This document shows, piece by piece, positions 33,521 through 44,318 of a DNA stretch of 53,057 nucleotides (positions are counted from its first letter, which is position 1; each line of letters opens with the position of its first letter). The stretch spans positions 1 through 53,057 of the forward strand of contig PBMY01000010.1 of the NCBI GenBank assembly GCA_002722795.1, read 5' to 3'. The notes below the pieces were generated by a model. That model was not told the DNA's origin. It did no database searches and was given only the letters and a program-made list of their open reading frames with translations. The translations under genes were made by a program, and so were the position numbers. The DNA is from Crocinitomicaceae bacterium (lineage in GTDB: Bacteria; Bacteroidota; Bacteroidia; Flavobacteriales_D; Sanyastnellaceae).

Positions 33521-36097
33521 TTATACTTTCGTAGGTGAATCGTCAGTAGTGTCTTTTGTTTCACTATCGTTAGATTCTAGTGTTATTGCTTCGTCGTTCA
33601 ACTCCATCCCTTCATTTGCTTCACCTTCTTTAATTACTTTAGGAATCTGTTCATCATCTGCTTTTGGTACTCTACAAACTGATGCTATCTCATCAGATCC
33701 TTTTAAGTTAATAAGTCTAACACCTTGAGTAGCTCTTCCCATTACTCTCAAGTCAGCTGCTGCCATTCTAATTGTAATTCCACTTTTGTTTACAATCATT
33801 AAGTCGTGCTCATCTGTTACGTTAAGGATAGAAATTAGTTCTCCAGTCTTTTCAGTTATTTGAAGAGTCTTAACACCCTTACCGCCTCTATTAGTGATTC
33901 TGTAATCATCAACAGCTGATCGCTTTCCATATCCGTTTTTAGACACAACAAGTACAGAGCTTTCAGTGTCTTGAATACAAACCATACCGATTACCTCATC
34001 ATCAGGTCCTCCCAATCTTATACCTCTAACGCCCATAGCTGTTCTTCCAACTGCTCTTGTTGTAGATTCGTTGAAACGGATTGCTTTACCTGACTTTAGA
34101 GCAAGAATTACTTCGTTTTCACCATTTGTGAGTTTAGCTTGAAGAAGCTCATCCCCTTCTCTAATAGTAATTGCGTTAATTCCATTTGTTCTTGGACGGC
34201 TGTAAGCTTCTAAACTAGTCTTTTTAACCAAACCAAGCTTAGTAGCAAGTACAACATAATTAGCATTAGCGTATTCAGGATCCTTAATGTCTTTTACAGG
34301 TATATATGCAAGAACCTTATCGTCAAGACCTATGTTTATGAGGTTTTGAATAGCACGTCCTTTGCTTTGCTTACTTCCCTCTGGTACTTCAAAAATTCTC
34401 ATCCAAAAGCACTTACCCTGCTGAGTGAAAATCAATAACCAATTGTGATTTGTTGCTGTAAATATCTCTTCTAGGAAGTCTTCGTCTCTAGTAGACGATC
34501 CCCTAGACCCTACTCCTCCTCTTGATTGAGAACGATATTCAGCAAGTTTAGTTCTCTTAATGTAACCAGCATGGCTAATTGTAATGACTACTTGCTCATC
34601 CGGGATAAGATCTTCAATACTAACGTCCGCACTAGAGAATTCAATTTGTGATCTCCTTTCATCTCCGTACTTGTCTTTCACCTCTTGAAGTTCAGTCTTG
34701 ATAATATCCATTCTCCTTTCTTTCTTCTCTAAAATATCTTTTAGATCAGCAATAAAAGACATTAATTCGTCATATTCAGCTCTTAGTTTATCTCTTTCTA
34801 AACCAGTTAGCTTTTGAAGACGCATGTCTAAGATCGCTTTAGCTTGAACCTCACTAAGCTCAAACTTTTCAATTAATCCATTACGTGCATCTTCTGGAGA
34901 TTTACTAGCTCTAATTAGTTTAATAACTGCATCAATATTATCTAATGCAATAATTAAACCTTGAAGAATGTGAGCTCTCTCTTCAGCTTTACCTAGCTCA
35001 AATTTTGTTCTTCTTACTACAACTTCATGCCTATGTTCAACGAAGTGTTGAATCATGTCTCGAAGATTTAATAACTCAGGTTTATCTTTAACTAGAGCAA
35101 TGTTATTGACTGAAAATGAGTTCTGTAGAGCCGTATACTTATAGAGCTTATTAAGAACGACATTTGGTATAGCGTCTCTTTTTAGCTCATAAACTATCCT
35201 CATTCCCTTACGGTCAGACTCATCTCTTATTTCGCTAATTCCATCAATTTTCTTGTCATTTACTAAATCAGCAGTTTTCTTGACCATATCAGCTTTATTT
35301 ACCTGATATGGAATCTCCTCAACAATTATTACCTCCTTACCTGATTTAGTTTCTTCAATTCTTGCCTTACCTCTTACTACTACTCTTCCTCTTCCGGTTC
35401 TAAATGCTTCATGCACACCTTCTACACCGTGAATTACACCTCCTGTTGGGAAATCAGGTGCTTTTACGTGTTGAATAAGATCATCAACACTACACTCATT
35501 ATTGTCGATGTAGTGTATAACACCATCTACAACTTCACTTAAATTATGAGGTGGCATATTAGTTGCCATACCAACTGCAATACCTGAAGCTCCGTTAATA
35601 AGAAGGTTAGGGAGTTTAGCAGGCAAAACAGTGGGTTCCTTTAAGCTCTCATCAAAGTTGGGTCTGAAATCGACAGTGGATTTATCCAAGTCACCCAACA
35701 TATCCTCTGCTGGCTTTCTTAATCTTGCCTCTGTGTAACGCATAGCGGCTGGATTGTCTCCGTCAATACTACCAAAGTTCCCTTGACCATCCACCATTGG
35801 GTATCTAAGTGACCAATCCTGTGCCATTCTTACCATTGTATCATATACAGATGAATCGCCATGTGGATGGTACTTACCTAGTACCTCTCCGACAATACGA
35901 GCAGACTTTTTGTGTGCTCTGTTTGAAAGAACCCCTAAGTCTAACATACCATATAGTACCCTTCTATGCACTGGTTTTAAACCATCTCTTACATCTGGAA
36001 GTGCTCTTGATACAATAACTGACATCGAATAGTCGATGTAAGCTGATTTCATTTCATCAGATATATTAATCTGAATGATCTTTTCTCCTTCTGCCAT
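33521..36097 (-). CDS. gyrA: DNA gyrase subunit A
   Basis: The 858-residue product has the breakage-reunion domain with the active-site Tyr in AMRYTEARL and the quinolone-region [17 protein letters not shown], where the Ser and Asp equivalents of E. coli Ser83 and Asp87 are unchanged. The C-terminal half is the six-bladed DNA-wrapping propeller with a GyrA-box-like [12 protein letters not shown] Glu/Asp-rich tail ends the protein. With GyrB it introduces negative supercoils. GyrA versus ParC is judged from length, the box and the acidic tail. It is divergent from clpC with a 303-bp gap. Confidence 0.95.
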   Translation of the reverse strand: MAEGEKIIQINISDEMKSAYIDYSMSVIVSRALPDVRDGLKPVHRRVLYGMLDLGVLSNRAHKKSARIVGEVLGKYHPHGDSSVYDTMVRMAQDWSLRYPMVDGQGNFGSIDGDNPAAMRYTEARLRKPAEDMLGDLDKSTVDFRPNFDESLKEPTVLPAKLPNLLINGASGIAVGMATNMPPHNLSEVVDGVIHYIDNNECSVDDLIQHVKAPDFPTGGVIHGVEGVHEAFRTGRGRVVVRGKARIEETKSGKEVIIVEEIPYQVNKADMVKKTADLVNDKKIDGISEIRDESDRKGMRIVYELKRDAIPNVVLNKLYKYTALQNSFSVNNIALVKDKPELLNLRDMIQHFVEHRHEVVVRRTKFELGKAEERAHILQGLIIALDNIDAVIKLIRASKSPEDARNGLIEKFELSEVQAKAILDMRLQKLTGLERDKLRAEYDELMSFIADLKDILEKKERRMDIIKTELQEVKDKYGDERRSQIEFSSADVSIEDLIPDEQVVITISHAGYIKRTKLAEYRSQSRGGVGSRGSSTRDEDFLEEIFTATNHNWLLIFTQQGKCFWMRIFEVPEGSKQSKGRAIQNLINIGLDDKVLAYIPVKDIKDPEYANANYVVLATKLGLVKKTSLEAYSRPRTNGINAITIREGDELLQAKLTNGENEVILALKSGKAIRFNESTTRAVGRTAMGVRGIRLGGPDDEVIGMVCIQDTESSVLVVSKNGYGKRSAVDDYRITNRGGKGVKTLQITEKTGELISILNVTDEHDLMIVNKSGITIRMAAADLRVMGRATQGVRLINLKGSDEIASVCRVPKADDEQIPKVIKEGEANEGMELNDEAITLESNDSETKDTTDDSPTKV

Positions 36098-36400
36098 TTT
36101 ATCCTTTTTCTAAACCTTTTTTATTTTCCAAAACCTTTTGTTATTTTGTTTGAAAACACAAGTGAAATCTGTGGTTTTGAAAGGCAATCAAAAATACGAA
36201 ATTGAGTACAGAAAACTGCCCTTTTTTTCATTTCAATTCTTCACAATAGACAACTTTTTAATGTGGATAACGAATAACAAATTATATCAGTTGATTGGTC
36301 TGAATATGTAGATTTGATAAAACTTGATACAACGATTTGCATGCTTTTTGCGTTTTATTGTTGAGAGTTCTATTTATATACAACTATTGAGCGAAGAAGT
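36098..36400. promoter_or_regulatory. gyrA-clpC divergent intergenic region with a DnaA-box-like site
   Basis: This 303-bp AT-rich region must hold the promoters of gyrA (minus) and clpC (plus), though I find no clear TAnnTTTG box at a good distance. It contains TGTGGATAA at 36262-36270, whose complement TTATCCACA is the perfect DnaA-box consensus. There is a single site, so this is not an origin by itself. No small gene is seen. Confidence 0.45.
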
Positions 36401-39100
36401 ATGGAAGCAAAGTTTTCACCTAGAGTACGAGAGGTAATTACCTACAGCAGAGAAGAAGCTTTAAGATTGGAGCACAATTATATTGGAGTTGAGCATCTTT
36501 TGCTTGGCATAATTAAAGAAGGAGAAGGCACTGCTGTCAAAATTTTAGAAGGTTTAAACTGCGATATTCAAAAGCTAAGAAAGCTTGTTGAGACTTCAAT
36601 TAAACCAGCTGCTGGTCAGTCTGTAGGTGCAGGAAATATGCCTCTTGTAAAGCAAGCGGAAAAGATTTTAAAGATTACCTACTTAGAAGCCAAAATCTTT
36701 AAGAGTCCAATTATTGGCACTGAGCATCTGTTGTTTAGCATTTTAAAGGATGCTGATAATGTTGCTACTAAAGCTCTAAACCAATTCAATATTGATTACG
36801 AAGTAGCTAAGGAAGAATTCGAAAACATACTTCCAGACAGAAGTGATACTTCCCCTGCCCCATTTGAAGCAAATATTGCTGATGACGACGATGATTTAGC
36901 ACCAGATCATAGCCCAAGCGGTCATTCTGGTAGAGGTAATAGTGGATCTTCTGGAAGAGGCGACGCAAAACGTAAAGGCGACTCGAAAAGCAAAACCCCT
37001 GTACTAGATAATTTCGGAAGGGATCTTACTAAAATGGCAGAAGACGGTAAGCTAGATCCTATAGTTGGTCGTCAAAAAGAGATTGAACGGGTTAGTCAGG
37101 TATTGTCGAGAAGAAAAAAGAACAACCCAATATTAATTGGTGAGCCAGGAGTTGGGAAGAGTGCGATTGCTGAGGGTTTGGCTATGAGAATTGTAAACAA
37201 GAAAGTAAGTAGAGTTCTTTACAATAAGCGAGTAGTAACGCTTGACGTAGCTTCACTTGTTGCAGGTACAAAGTATCGAGGACAGTTTGAAGAAAGGATG
37301 AAAGCAGTAATGAATGAACTTGAAAAGAGTCCTGATGTAATTCTGTTCATTGATGAAATTCATACTATAGTTGGCGCTGGTGGAGCAAGTGGCTCACTTG
37401 ATGCGTCAAATATGTTCAAACCAGCACTAGCAAGAGGTGAGATTCAATGCATTGGTGCAACAACATTGGATGAATTCCGTCAGCATATTGAAAAAGATGG
37501 TGCATTGGAAAGACGATTCCAAAAAGTTCTAGTAGAGCCTACTACAGTTGAAGAATCAATTGAAATCCTTAATAACGTTAAGGATAAATACGAAGATCAT
37601 CATTGCGTGAGCTATACTCCTGAAGCTATTAATGCTTGTGTTAGATTGACATCTAGATACATTACAGATAGACATTTGCCAGATAAAGCTATTGATGCTT
37701 TAGATGAAGTTGGATCTAGGGTTCATTTGAACAACATACATGTTCCTCAGGAAATTTTAGATATTGAGGAAGAAGTAGAAAGGATCAAAGAAGAAAAAGT
37801 AAGAGTAGTTAGGTCTCAGAGGTATGAAGAAGCTGCTAAACTTAGAGATACTGAGAGAAATCTAAATGAAAGACTTGATTCTGCTAAGAAGAAATGGGAA
37901 GAAGAAAACAAGACTTTTAGAGTTACTGTAACTGAAGACCACGTTGGTGATGTTGTTGCCATGATGACTGGAATACCAGTTCAAAGAATTGCTGAGAAAG
38001 AAAGCGGTAAGCTTGCAAGAATGGATAAAGACATTGAGGGCAAGGTTATTGGCCAAGAAGAAGCTATTAAAAAGGTTGTAAAGGCAATCAAGCGTAACCG
38101 TGCTGGCTTAAAAGATCCAAATAAACCAATTGGCTCATTTATATTTCTTGGACCCACTGGAGTTGGAAAAACTCAATTGGCTAAGGTTTTAGCTCAATTC
38201 ATGTTTGATAGTGAAGATGCTCTTATCAGAATTGATATGAGTGAATACATGGAGAAATTTGCTGTAACTAGACTTGTAGGAGCTCCTCCTGGTTACGTAG
38301 GGTATGAAGAAGGTGGTCAGCTTACAGAAAAGGTTAGAAGACGCCCCTACTCTATAGTATTACTTGATGAGATTGAAAAAGCTCATCCAGATGTATTCAA
38401 TCTTTTGCTTCAAGCACTTGATGATGGTCAAATGACAGATAGTCTTGGCAGAAAGATTGACTTTAGAAATACTGTTTTGATAATGACATCAAATATTGGT
38501 GCTAGACAGTTAGCTGATTTTGGTACTGGTGTTGGATTTAGCACTTCTGCTTCAAAGAAAAACGAAGAAAGCAATAAGAATAGTGTTATTCAAACAGCAC
38601 TAAAGCGTGCGTTTGCTCCAGAGTTTCTAAATAGAATTGATGATGTGATTTTATTCCAATCATTAAGCAGAGAACACATTCACTCTATTATTGATATTGA
38701 ATTAAGCTCACTTTCAAAGAGGGTGTTCGATTTAGGATATGGATTAGAAGTAACTGATTCTGCAAAGGATTTCATTGTAGAAAAAGGATATGATGAGAAA
38801 TACGGAGCTAGACCTCTTCGAAGAGCGATTCAAAAGCATTTAGAGGATCCTTTTGCCGAAGAAATAATCAACTCTTCAGTTGAGGAAGGAGATATACTTA
38901 AAGCAGACTATAAAGAAGGTAATGACAATTTAATAATATCTGTTTTGAAAGGTGGATTATTAGAGATGCCTGATGGAGCTAAAGAAGCTTTAGAAGTTGA
39001 ACCAAAAAAGAAACCGACTTCAAAGAAAAAAAAGACTACAACAACTAAGGTGAAAAAGGAGGATTCAGATACTACTGAACAAGAGAATGCAGAAGCTTAA
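36401..39100 (+). CDS. clpC: ATP-dependent Clp protease ATP-binding subunit ClpC
   Basis: The 899-residue product has a double Clp-N domain (MEAKFSPRVREVITYSREEA; second copy near ~80), a Gly/Ser-rich linker at ~160-195, AAA-1 with Walker A GEPGVGKSAIAEG (~247), a UVR-type coiled region (RSQRYEEAAKLRDTERNL, ~465), and AAA-2 with GPTGVGKTQLAKV (~584). That order marks ClpC rather than ClpA or ClpB. The C-terminus ends in a Lys/Thr-rich tail. It unfolds proteins and feeds them to ClpP in stress and quality control. The DivIC-like gene starts within its last 14 bp. Confidence 0.95.
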   Translation: MEAKFSPRVREVITYSREEALRLEHNYIGVEHLLLGIIKEGEGTAVKILEGLNCDIQKLRKLVETSIKPAAGQSVGAGNMPLVKQAEKILKITYLEAKIFKSPIIGTEHLLFSILKDADNVATKALNQFNIDYEVAKEEFENILPDRSDTSPAPFEANIADDDDDLAPDHSPSGHSGRGNSGSSGRGDAKRKGDSKSKTPVLDNFGRDLTKMAEDGKLDPIVGRQKEIERVSQVLSRRKKNNPILIGEPGVGKSAIAEGLAMRIVNKKVSRVLYNKRVVTLDVASLVAGTKYRGQFEERMKAVMNELEKSPDVILFIDEIHTIVGAGGASGSLDASNMFKPALARGEIQCIGATTLDEFRQHIEKDGALERRFQKVLVEPTTVEESIEILNNVKDKYEDHHCVSYTPEAINACVRLTSRYITDRHLPDKAIDALDEVGSRVHLNNIHVPQEILDIEEEVERIKEEKVRVVRSQRYEEAAKLRDTERNLNERLDSAKKKWEEENKTFRVTVTEDHVGDVVAMMTGIPVQRIAEKESGKLARMDKDIEGKVIGQEEAIKKVVKAIKRNRAGLKDPNKPIGSFIFLGPTGVGKTQLAKVLAQFMFDSEDALIRIDMSEYMEKFAVTRLVGAPPGYVGYEEGGQLTEKVRRRPYSIVLLDEIEKAHPDVFNLLLQALDDGQMTDSLGRKIDFRNTVLIMTSNIGARQLADFGTGVGFSTSASKKNEESNKNSVIQTALKRAFAPEFLNRIDDVILFQSLSREHIHSIIDIELSSLSKRVFDLGYGLEVTDSAKDFIVEKGYDEKYGARPLRRAIQKHLEDPFAEEIINSSVEEGDILKADYKEGNDNLIISVLKGGLLEMPDGAKEALEVEPKKKPTSKKKKTTTTKVKKEDSDTTEQENAEA

Positions 39101-39392
39101 AGTCATTTATGAGTTTGTTTTAGGCATACTCAAAAACAGATATGGTGCAGCAACAGTGCTAGCATTGGGATGGATAACATTTATTAGTGACATCGATTTG
39201 CCCTTCATAATTGGAGAACAGATAGAATTAAAAAAGATGACTATAGAGGTTCAAAAAATCACTGAAAAAAACGATGATCTAATACTTAAACTCATTGAAA
39301 TTGATGAGAATCCTAAAGTTCTTGAAAGAATTGCTAGAGAAAGATATTTTATGAAAAAACCATTTGAAGAGGTATATAGAATAGTGGATTAA
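39087..39392 (+). CDS. Septum formation initiator family protein (FtsB/DivIC-like)
   Basis: The 101-residue product has a short cytoplasmic start, a membrane segment (AATVLALGWITFI), a coiled-coil (KKMTIEVQKITEKNDDLILK) and the family end PKVLERIARERYFMKKP, typical of FtsB/DivIC. Such proteins link FtsL and FtsQ in the divisome. It overlaps clpC by 14 bp and the convergent NTF2-like gene by 4 bp. Confidence 0.85.
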   Translation: MQKLKVIYEFVLGILKNRYGAATVLALGWITFISDIDLPFIIGEQIELKKMTIEVQKITEKNDDLILKLIEIDENPKVLERIARERYFMKKPFEEVYRIVD

Positions 39393-39817
39393 CCACTTGA
39401 ATGGTCTGCAATGATTACCCAACGACCATCTATATTTTTCCAAATTAAACTATACATTCCGTTCTGTTCTTCGCTAATTTGCCAAGACCCAATAAGAAGA
39501 GCTGCACTATCAGATAAAGGTGTCCAGGACATGTTTTTAAAACTCAATGTGCCCATAGTATTTTTATCTGGATATGCCTTTTTGTAGTTATTCAAAGTGT
39601 TTAAATACCCGTTATTTAATCCACTTTTTCCAATAAATAAAAGGCTGTCAGATTCCCAATATCCATTCATGAATGCGTCTAAATCACCTTCATTCCAAGC
39701 GTTTTGTTGAGCCTCCATCGTTTGGAGCACTTCAAGCGGCATTCCTGAGACATGGATTTGGGCTAAAGTAATAGAGCTAAAAAAAGCAAGGATGTATGTT
39801 GCAAAAACTCTATACAT
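39389..39817 (-). CDS. Secreted NTF2-like (DUF4440/SnoaL-type) protein
   Basis: The 142-residue product has a signal peptide (MYRVFATYILAFFSSITLAQ) and a small cone-shaped NTF2-like domain: AQQNAWNEGDLDAFMNGYWE at the start, SLLFIGKSG, and WKNIDGRWVIIADHSS at the end, the usual DUF4440 pattern. Ligand and role are unknown. It follows ychF with an 8-bp overlap and is convergent with the DivIC-like gene. Confidence 0.8.
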   Translation of the reverse strand: MYRVFATYILAFFSSITLAQIHVSGMPLEVLQTMEAQQNAWNEGDLDAFMNGYWESDSLLFIGKSGLNNGYLNTLNNYKKAYPDKNTMGTLSFKNMSWTPLSDSAALLIGSWQISEEQNGMYSLIWKNIDGRWVIIADHSSG

Positions 39818-40907
39818 TGAATCTGAAGTGCATTACGTCTCCATCATTTATAATATAATCTTTTCCCTCAACAGATAGCTTTCCTGCCTCTTTAACTGAT
39901 AGTTCTGAGCCAAACTCTACGTAGTCGTCATACTTAATAACCTCGGCTCTAATAAATCCTTTTTCGAAGTCTGTATGAATAACTCCAGCGGCTTGAGGTG
40001 CCGTGGCACCTTTTTTTACTGTCCAAGCTCTTACCTCTTTCTCTCCTGCAGTAAAATATGTTTGAAGATTTAGAAGTTCATATGCTGTTCGGATTAGTTT
40101 GGCTACACCCGGCTCTTCCAAGCCCAAATCAGTCAAAAACATTTCTCTTTCATCTACGTCTTCAAAGTCTGCGATATCTGCTTCAATAGCCGCACCAATT
40201 ATCAAAGTTTTGGCGTCTTCTTGGTTTGCGATATTAATAACCTTATCAACGTAAGCATTTCCACTTACAACACTACTTTCATCAACATTACAAATATATA
40301 GAACAGGCTTAGCAGTAAGAAGTTGCATCTCTTTCAATAAAGGCTCTTCTGATTCCTCAACCTCTAGCATTCTAGCGTTTTTACCACTAATTAAAAGAGT
40401 ATGAAGTTTATCGTAAAATTCAAGTTTTTTTATTGCTTCTTTATCTCCAGTTCTAGCAGCTTTACCAACCTTTTCTTTCTTGGTTTCTACAGTTTCCAAA
40501 TCCTTAAGTTGAAGTTCTAAATCAATAACTTCTTTGTCTCTAATTGGATCAACACTACCGTCAACGTGTACAATATTATCGTCGTCATAGCATCTAAGTA
40601 CATGGAGAATAGCATCAGTTGTTCTAATATTTCCTAGGAATTTATTGCCAAGCCCCTCACCTTTACTAGCGCCTTTTACTAAGCCTGCTATATCAACAAT
40701 CTCTACAGTTGTTGGTATAACGTTTTGGGGATTAACTAGTTCTGCAAGCTTGTTTAATCTTGGATCAGGAACTGTGATTACTCCAAGGTTTGGCTCAATG
40801 GTGCAAAACGGAAAGTTTGCACTTTGAGCTTTAGCATTAGACAGACAATTAAACAAGGTCGATTTACCTACGTTTGGTAACCCTACAATTCCACACTGAA
40901 GCGCCAT
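39810..40907 (-). CDS. ychF: Ribosome-binding ATPase YchF
   Basis: The 365-residue product has the OBG-type G domain with G1 GLPNVGKSTLFN, switch region PTTVEIVDIAGLVKGASKGE, and in place of NKxD the sequence ICNVDES, in line with the family's ATP preference. A coiled helical domain and a C-terminal TGS domain follow (TYFTAGEKEVRAWTVKKG, HTDFEKGFIRAEVI). It binds ribosomes and has been tied to the oxidative stress response. Length and motifs are normal. Confidence 0.96.
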   Translation of the reverse strand: MALQCGIVGLPNVGKSTLFNCLSNAKAQSANFPFCTIEPNLGVITVPDPRLNKLAELVNPQNVIPTTVEIVDIAGLVKGASKGEGLGNKFLGNIRTTDAILHVLRCYDDDNIVHVDGSVDPIRDKEVIDLELQLKDLETVETKKEKVGKAARTGDKEAIKKLEFYDKLHTLLISGKNARMLEVEESEEPLLKEMQLLTAKPVLYICNVDESSVVSGNAYVDKVINIANQEDAKTLIIGAAIEADIADFEDVDEREMFLTDLGLEEPGVAKLIRTAYELLNLQTYFTAGEKEVRAWTVKKGATAPQAAGVIHTDFEKGFIRAEVIKYDDYVEFGSELSVKEAGKLSVEGKDYIINDGDVMHFRFNV

Positions 40908-41005
40908 GACAATTAATTTATTCGGATTGTAAAGTTAGATAATTAACCTCTCAACGAATTACTATAGTTTATCCACACTCAATACAATCTGCAGGTCCAC
41001 TTCAG

Positions 41006-41013
41006 TACTTTTG
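41006..41013 (+). promoter_or_regulatory. -10 box TACTTTTG for the transketolase operon
   Basis: An exact TAnnTTTG match 40 nt before the ATG at 41054. A perfect DnaA-box consensus (TTATCCACA, 40969-40977) lies 28 bp upstream of it. Confidence 0.55.
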
Positions 41014-41053
41014 TATCGCAATAAAAACTATACTAACTCAAGCATAAAAATAA

Positions 41054-41896
41054 ATGAGTATACAAGCTACACCATCCCTTTGTTCACAGATTAGAAGAGA
41101 TATAGTTAGAATGGTTCACGGAGCGTCTTCAGGTCACCCTGGAGGGTCGCTAGGATGCGTGGAATTATTAGTAAAACTTTACTTCGATGTCATGAATGTA
41201 AATCCTGAAAACTTTCAGATGGATGGTAATGGAGAGGATCTTTTCTTCTTGTCAAATGGTCACATTAGTCCTGTTTGGTATAGCGTGCTTTCTAGAAGGG
41301 GCTTCTTCCCTACTGAGGAACTTTCAACTTTCCGTAAAATTAATTCTAGATTACAGGGTCATCCAGCTACCGAAGAAGGTCTACCAGGTATCAGAATAGC
41401 TTCTGGGTCTCTTGGTCAGGGATTAAGCGTTGCAATTGGTGCTGCTGAAACAAAGAAACTCAATGGAGAAGATACTTGGGTGTACACTCTTCATGGAGAT
41501 GGTGAGCTTCAAGAAGGCCAAATTTGGGAAGCAGCTATGTATGCCGCTCATAACAAAATGGACAACATTCTTTCTTTTGTTGATTGTAATGGCCAACAAA
41601 TTGATGGTCCGTGTGACGAAGTTCTTTCTCTATCAGATTTAAGTGAAAAGTTTAGGGCATTTGGTTGGCACGTTATGGAATGTGATGGACATGATCTTAA
41701 TGATCTCCAGAGAGTTATTGATGAAGCTCATGCTAGACGTGGAGCAGGTATCCCATGTATTGTTTTAATGACAACAGTTATGGGTAAGGGGGTTGATTTT
41801 ATGGAGGGTACTCATAAGTGGCATGGAGTAGCCCCAAATGATGATCAGCTTGCTGATGCACTTATATATCTTGAAGAAACGTTAGGAGATTACTAA
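41054..41896 (+). CDS. Transketolase, N-terminal subunit
   Basis: The 280-residue product matches the N-terminal, thiamine-diphosphate pyrophosphate-binding half of transketolase: HGASSGHPGGSLGCVELL, LSNGHISPVWYSVL, QGHPATEEGLPGIRIASGSL, YTLHGDGELQEGQIWEA and the metal site DCNGQQIDG. With the C-terminal subunit encoded at 43353-44315 it should form a complete enzyme moving two-carbon units in the pentose phosphate pathway. Split transketolases are widespread; here the two genes are not adjacent but separated by the VWA gene. Confidence 0.93.
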   Translation: MSIQATPSLCSQIRRDIVRMVHGASSGHPGGSLGCVELLVKLYFDVMNVNPENFQMDGNGEDLFFLSNGHISPVWYSVLSRRGFFPTEELSTFRKINSRLQGHPATEEGLPGIRIASGSLGQGLSVAIGAAETKKLNGEDTWVYTLHGDGELQEGQIWEAAMYAAHNKMDNILSFVDCNGQQIDGPCDEVLSLSDLSEKFRAFGWHVMECDGHDLNDLQRVIDEAHARRGAGIPCIVLMTTVMGKGVDFMEGTHKWHGVAPNDDQLADALIYLEETLGDY

Positions 41897-41902
41897 ACTC
41901 CC

Positions 41903-43360
41903 TTGAATTACAGAAAGGACATAAAATCAATTTTAATAGGATATAAAAAGTCCTTTGTCCTTTCGGCGGCTATCATTTTATCTATTCAAACTTTATACTC
42001 ACAAGAGGTCAACAAAGAGGCTTTATTGAGTTACGATAGTTCAGAAGAGGCGTCTGATGTTGCAACTAGAATACTATTTGTCTTCGATGCTTCAAATAGT
42101 ATGAATGCTTTTTGGAGTGGTGAGAGAAAAATTAAACTAGCTACTAAACTTCTTTCAACATCATTAGCATCTTTATATGGTACTGCTGATTTAGAATTAG
42201 GTCTTAGAGTATATGGTCATCAAACAAAACACGTTGAAGGACAACAGGATTGTGACGATACAGAACTTGTAGTTCCTATAAAACACGGATCTAACCTAAT
42301 TATTAAGCAAGAATTAAGTAGGCTCAGGGCTCAAGGCACAACTCCTATTGCACGTTCTCTTGAAAAAGCTGCAGGAGACTTCCCGGAAGAGCCAGGTAGA
42401 AATATTATAATTCTAATTACTGACGGAATTGAGGCATGCGATGAAGATCCTTGCGCAGTTAGCAGAATGCTTCAGGCCAAAGGAATAGTAGTAAAACCAT
42501 TTATCATTGGAATTGGAATAGAAGACAAACACAAAGAAAGCTTGATGTGTGTCGGAAATTTCTATGATGCATCAAACCCTGAAGTATTTGAGTCAATTCT
42601 TGACCTAGTATTAGAACAAGCATTGCACAATACTACGGTTCAAGTCGATTTACTTGACAATAGTGGAAAACCTAGCATAACAGATGTACCATTAACTTTT
42701 ACAGATAAAAGAACTAGGGAGTACTATCCTCAAGTCATCCATACTTTAGGATATAATAATCTTACTGACACATTTTATTTAGATCCTGTGCCTACATATG
42801 AATTAAACGTTCACACTCTACCTGAAAGAGTTATAGAAGAAGTGAATTTAGCTCCTGGTAAACACAATATTATCTCTGTTCCAAATATGTCACAAGGTGT
42901 TATTACTCCTCAATTTCCTACTACTAGAAGGACTGATTATGGTAATATTAGTGTTGACTTATTTGAATCCGGAAAATGCGAGTCATTCTACTCAATGAAT
43001 TTGGGCACTTCAATTCGATTATTGACAGGAACATATGATTTGGTCTTTCACACAACACCAATAACAAGAGTTGATGATGTTGAAATTCAAGATGGTGATA
43101 TAATGCCTGTGACTATTGCTTCTCCAGGATCTTTAATGCTTCAGTCATCAGTTGCTGGATATGGTAGCATAGTTAATGCTAGCACATTAGAACATGTGAT
43201 TCAATTTGGTAACGGTAACCCAGCTGGTAGATACACACTTCAACCTGGCACTTACACATTAATATTTAGAGCTAGACAAGCTCACTCATCGAAATACAGT
43301 ATTAAAAAAACTTTCACAATTACATCGGGGTCAACCCAAAATCTGAACATACATGAATGA
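41903..43360 (+). CDS. Secreted von Willebrand factor A-domain protein inside the transketolase operon
   Basis: The 485-residue product appears to start with TTG at 41903, 6 bp after the transketolase N stop, as no in-frame ATG precedes the signal-like segment ([18 protein letters not shown]). The VWA domain at ~50-230 keeps a full MIDAS metal site: FVFDASNSM (DxSxS), QGTTPIARS (Thr) and [12 protein letters not shown] (Asp). Residues ~235-485 look like beta-sandwich repeats ([38 protein letters not shown]). It should act in the periplasm or outside, although its neighbours are cytosolic. It overlaps the transketolase C gene by 8 bp. Confidence 0.85.
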   Translation: MNYRKDIKSILIGYKKSFVLSAAIILSIQTLYSQEVNKEALLSYDSSEEASDVATRILFVFDASNSMNAFWSGERKIKLATKLLSTSLASLYGTADLELGLRVYGHQTKHVEGQQDCDDTELVVPIKHGSNLIIKQELSRLRAQGTTPIARSLEKAAGDFPEEPGRNIIILITDGIEACDEDPCAVSRMLQAKGIVVKPFIIGIGIEDKHKESLMCVGNFYDASNPEVFESILDLVLEQALHNTTVQVDLLDNSGKPSITDVPLTFTDKRTREYYPQVIHTLGYNNLTDTFYLDPVPTYELNVHTLPERVIEEVNLAPGKHNIISVPNMSQGVITPQFPTTRRTDYGNISVDLFESGKCESFYSMNLGTSIRLLTGTYDLVFHTTPITRVDDVEIQDGDIMPVTIASPGSLMLQSSVAGYGSIVNASTLEHVIQFGNGNPAGRYTLQPGTYTLIFRARQAHSSKYSIKKTFTITSGSTQNLNIHE

Positions 43361-44315
43361 ATTGTCTGATAAAATCACATTAAACCCAACAGAATCTAAG
43401 GATACTCGATCTGGTTTTGGCGCCGGACTTTCTGAGCTTGGAGAGAAAAACGAAGACGTGGTTGCTCTTTGTGCTGACCTAACTGGCTCTCTTAAAATGG
43501 ATGCATTTAGAGATACACATCCGGAGCGTTTCTTTCAAGTTGGTATTGCAGAAGCCAATATGATTGGTATGGCTGCAGGAATGACAATTGGTGGCAAGAT
43601 CCCATTTACTGGGACTTTTGCTAACTTTTCTACAGGAAGAGTTTATGATCAAATCCGTCAAAGCGTTGCCTATAGTGATAAAAACGTAAAGATTTGCGCT
43701 TCTCATGCTGGGCTTACTCTTGGTGAAGATGGTGCTACTCACCAAATTCTTGAAGATATTGGAATGATGAAAATGCTTCCAAACATGGTAGTTATCAATC
43801 CAGCTGACCATGAGCAAACTAGGCAAGCTACATTAGCTATTGCTGATCATCACGGTCCAGTTTACTTGAGATTTGGACGTCCAAAAGTTCCTGTATTCTA
43901 TAAGAAGAGCACAAAGTTTGAAATTGGCAAGGCTGACCTACTTATGAAAGGTACTGATATTACAATTATTGCAACAGGTCATTTGGTTTGGGAAGCGCTT
44001 CAAGCTGCTCAAAAACTAAAAGATGAAGGCGTAAGTGCTGAAGTGATTAACATGCACACTATAAAGCCAATTGATGAAAAATCGATTATTGATAGTGCTG
44101 CTAAAACAGGAAGAGTCGTTACTGCTGAAGAACATCAAAAGCTAGGTGGTCTTGGAGAAAGTGTTGCTCAAGTATTAGCTGAAAACCATCCTACACCTAT
44201 GAGGTTTGTTGCAGTTAATGACAGTTTTGGTGAAAGCGGAAAACCTGCCCAACTAATGGAAAAGTATGGGCTTTCTGCAAGTAACATCGTCGCTAAAGCA
44301 AAAGAACTGCTTTAA
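43353..44315 (+). CDS. Transketolase, C-terminal subunit
   Basis: The 320-residue product matches the pyrimidine-binding and C-terminal domains: [39 protein letters not shown] (catalytic Glu), [19 protein letters not shown] and [17 protein letters not shown]. It complements the N-terminal subunit at 41054-41896. Its ATG lies in the last 8 bp of the VWA gene, so translation is likely coupled. It is convergent with dapA (3-bp gap); no terminator is seen. Confidence 0.94.
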   Translation: MNELSDKITLNPTESKDTRSGFGAGLSELGEKNEDVVALCADLTGSLKMDAFRDTHPERFFQVGIAEANMIGMAAGMTIGGKIPFTGTFANFSTGRVYDQIRQSVAYSDKNVKICASHAGLTLGEDGATHQILEDIGMMKMLPNMVVINPADHEQTRQATLAIADHHGPVYLRFGRPKVPVFYKKSTKFEIGKADLLMKGTDITIIATGHLVWEALQAAQKLKDEGVSAEVINMHTIKPIDEKSIIDSAAKTGRVVTAEEHQKLGGLGESVAQVLAENHPTPMRFVAVNDSFGESGKPAQLMEKYGLSASNIVAKAKELL

Positions 44316-44318
44316 CAC

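Noticed and set aside
33521-36097. Quinolone-resistance change in gyrA
   Set aside because: The Ser and Asp in [10 protein letters not shown] are the usual wild-type residues.
41054-44315. Transketolase broken by a frameshift or insertion (pseudogene)
   Set aside because: Both halves are complete subunits with their own starts and stops, as in other split transketolases; the VWA gene between them is intact.
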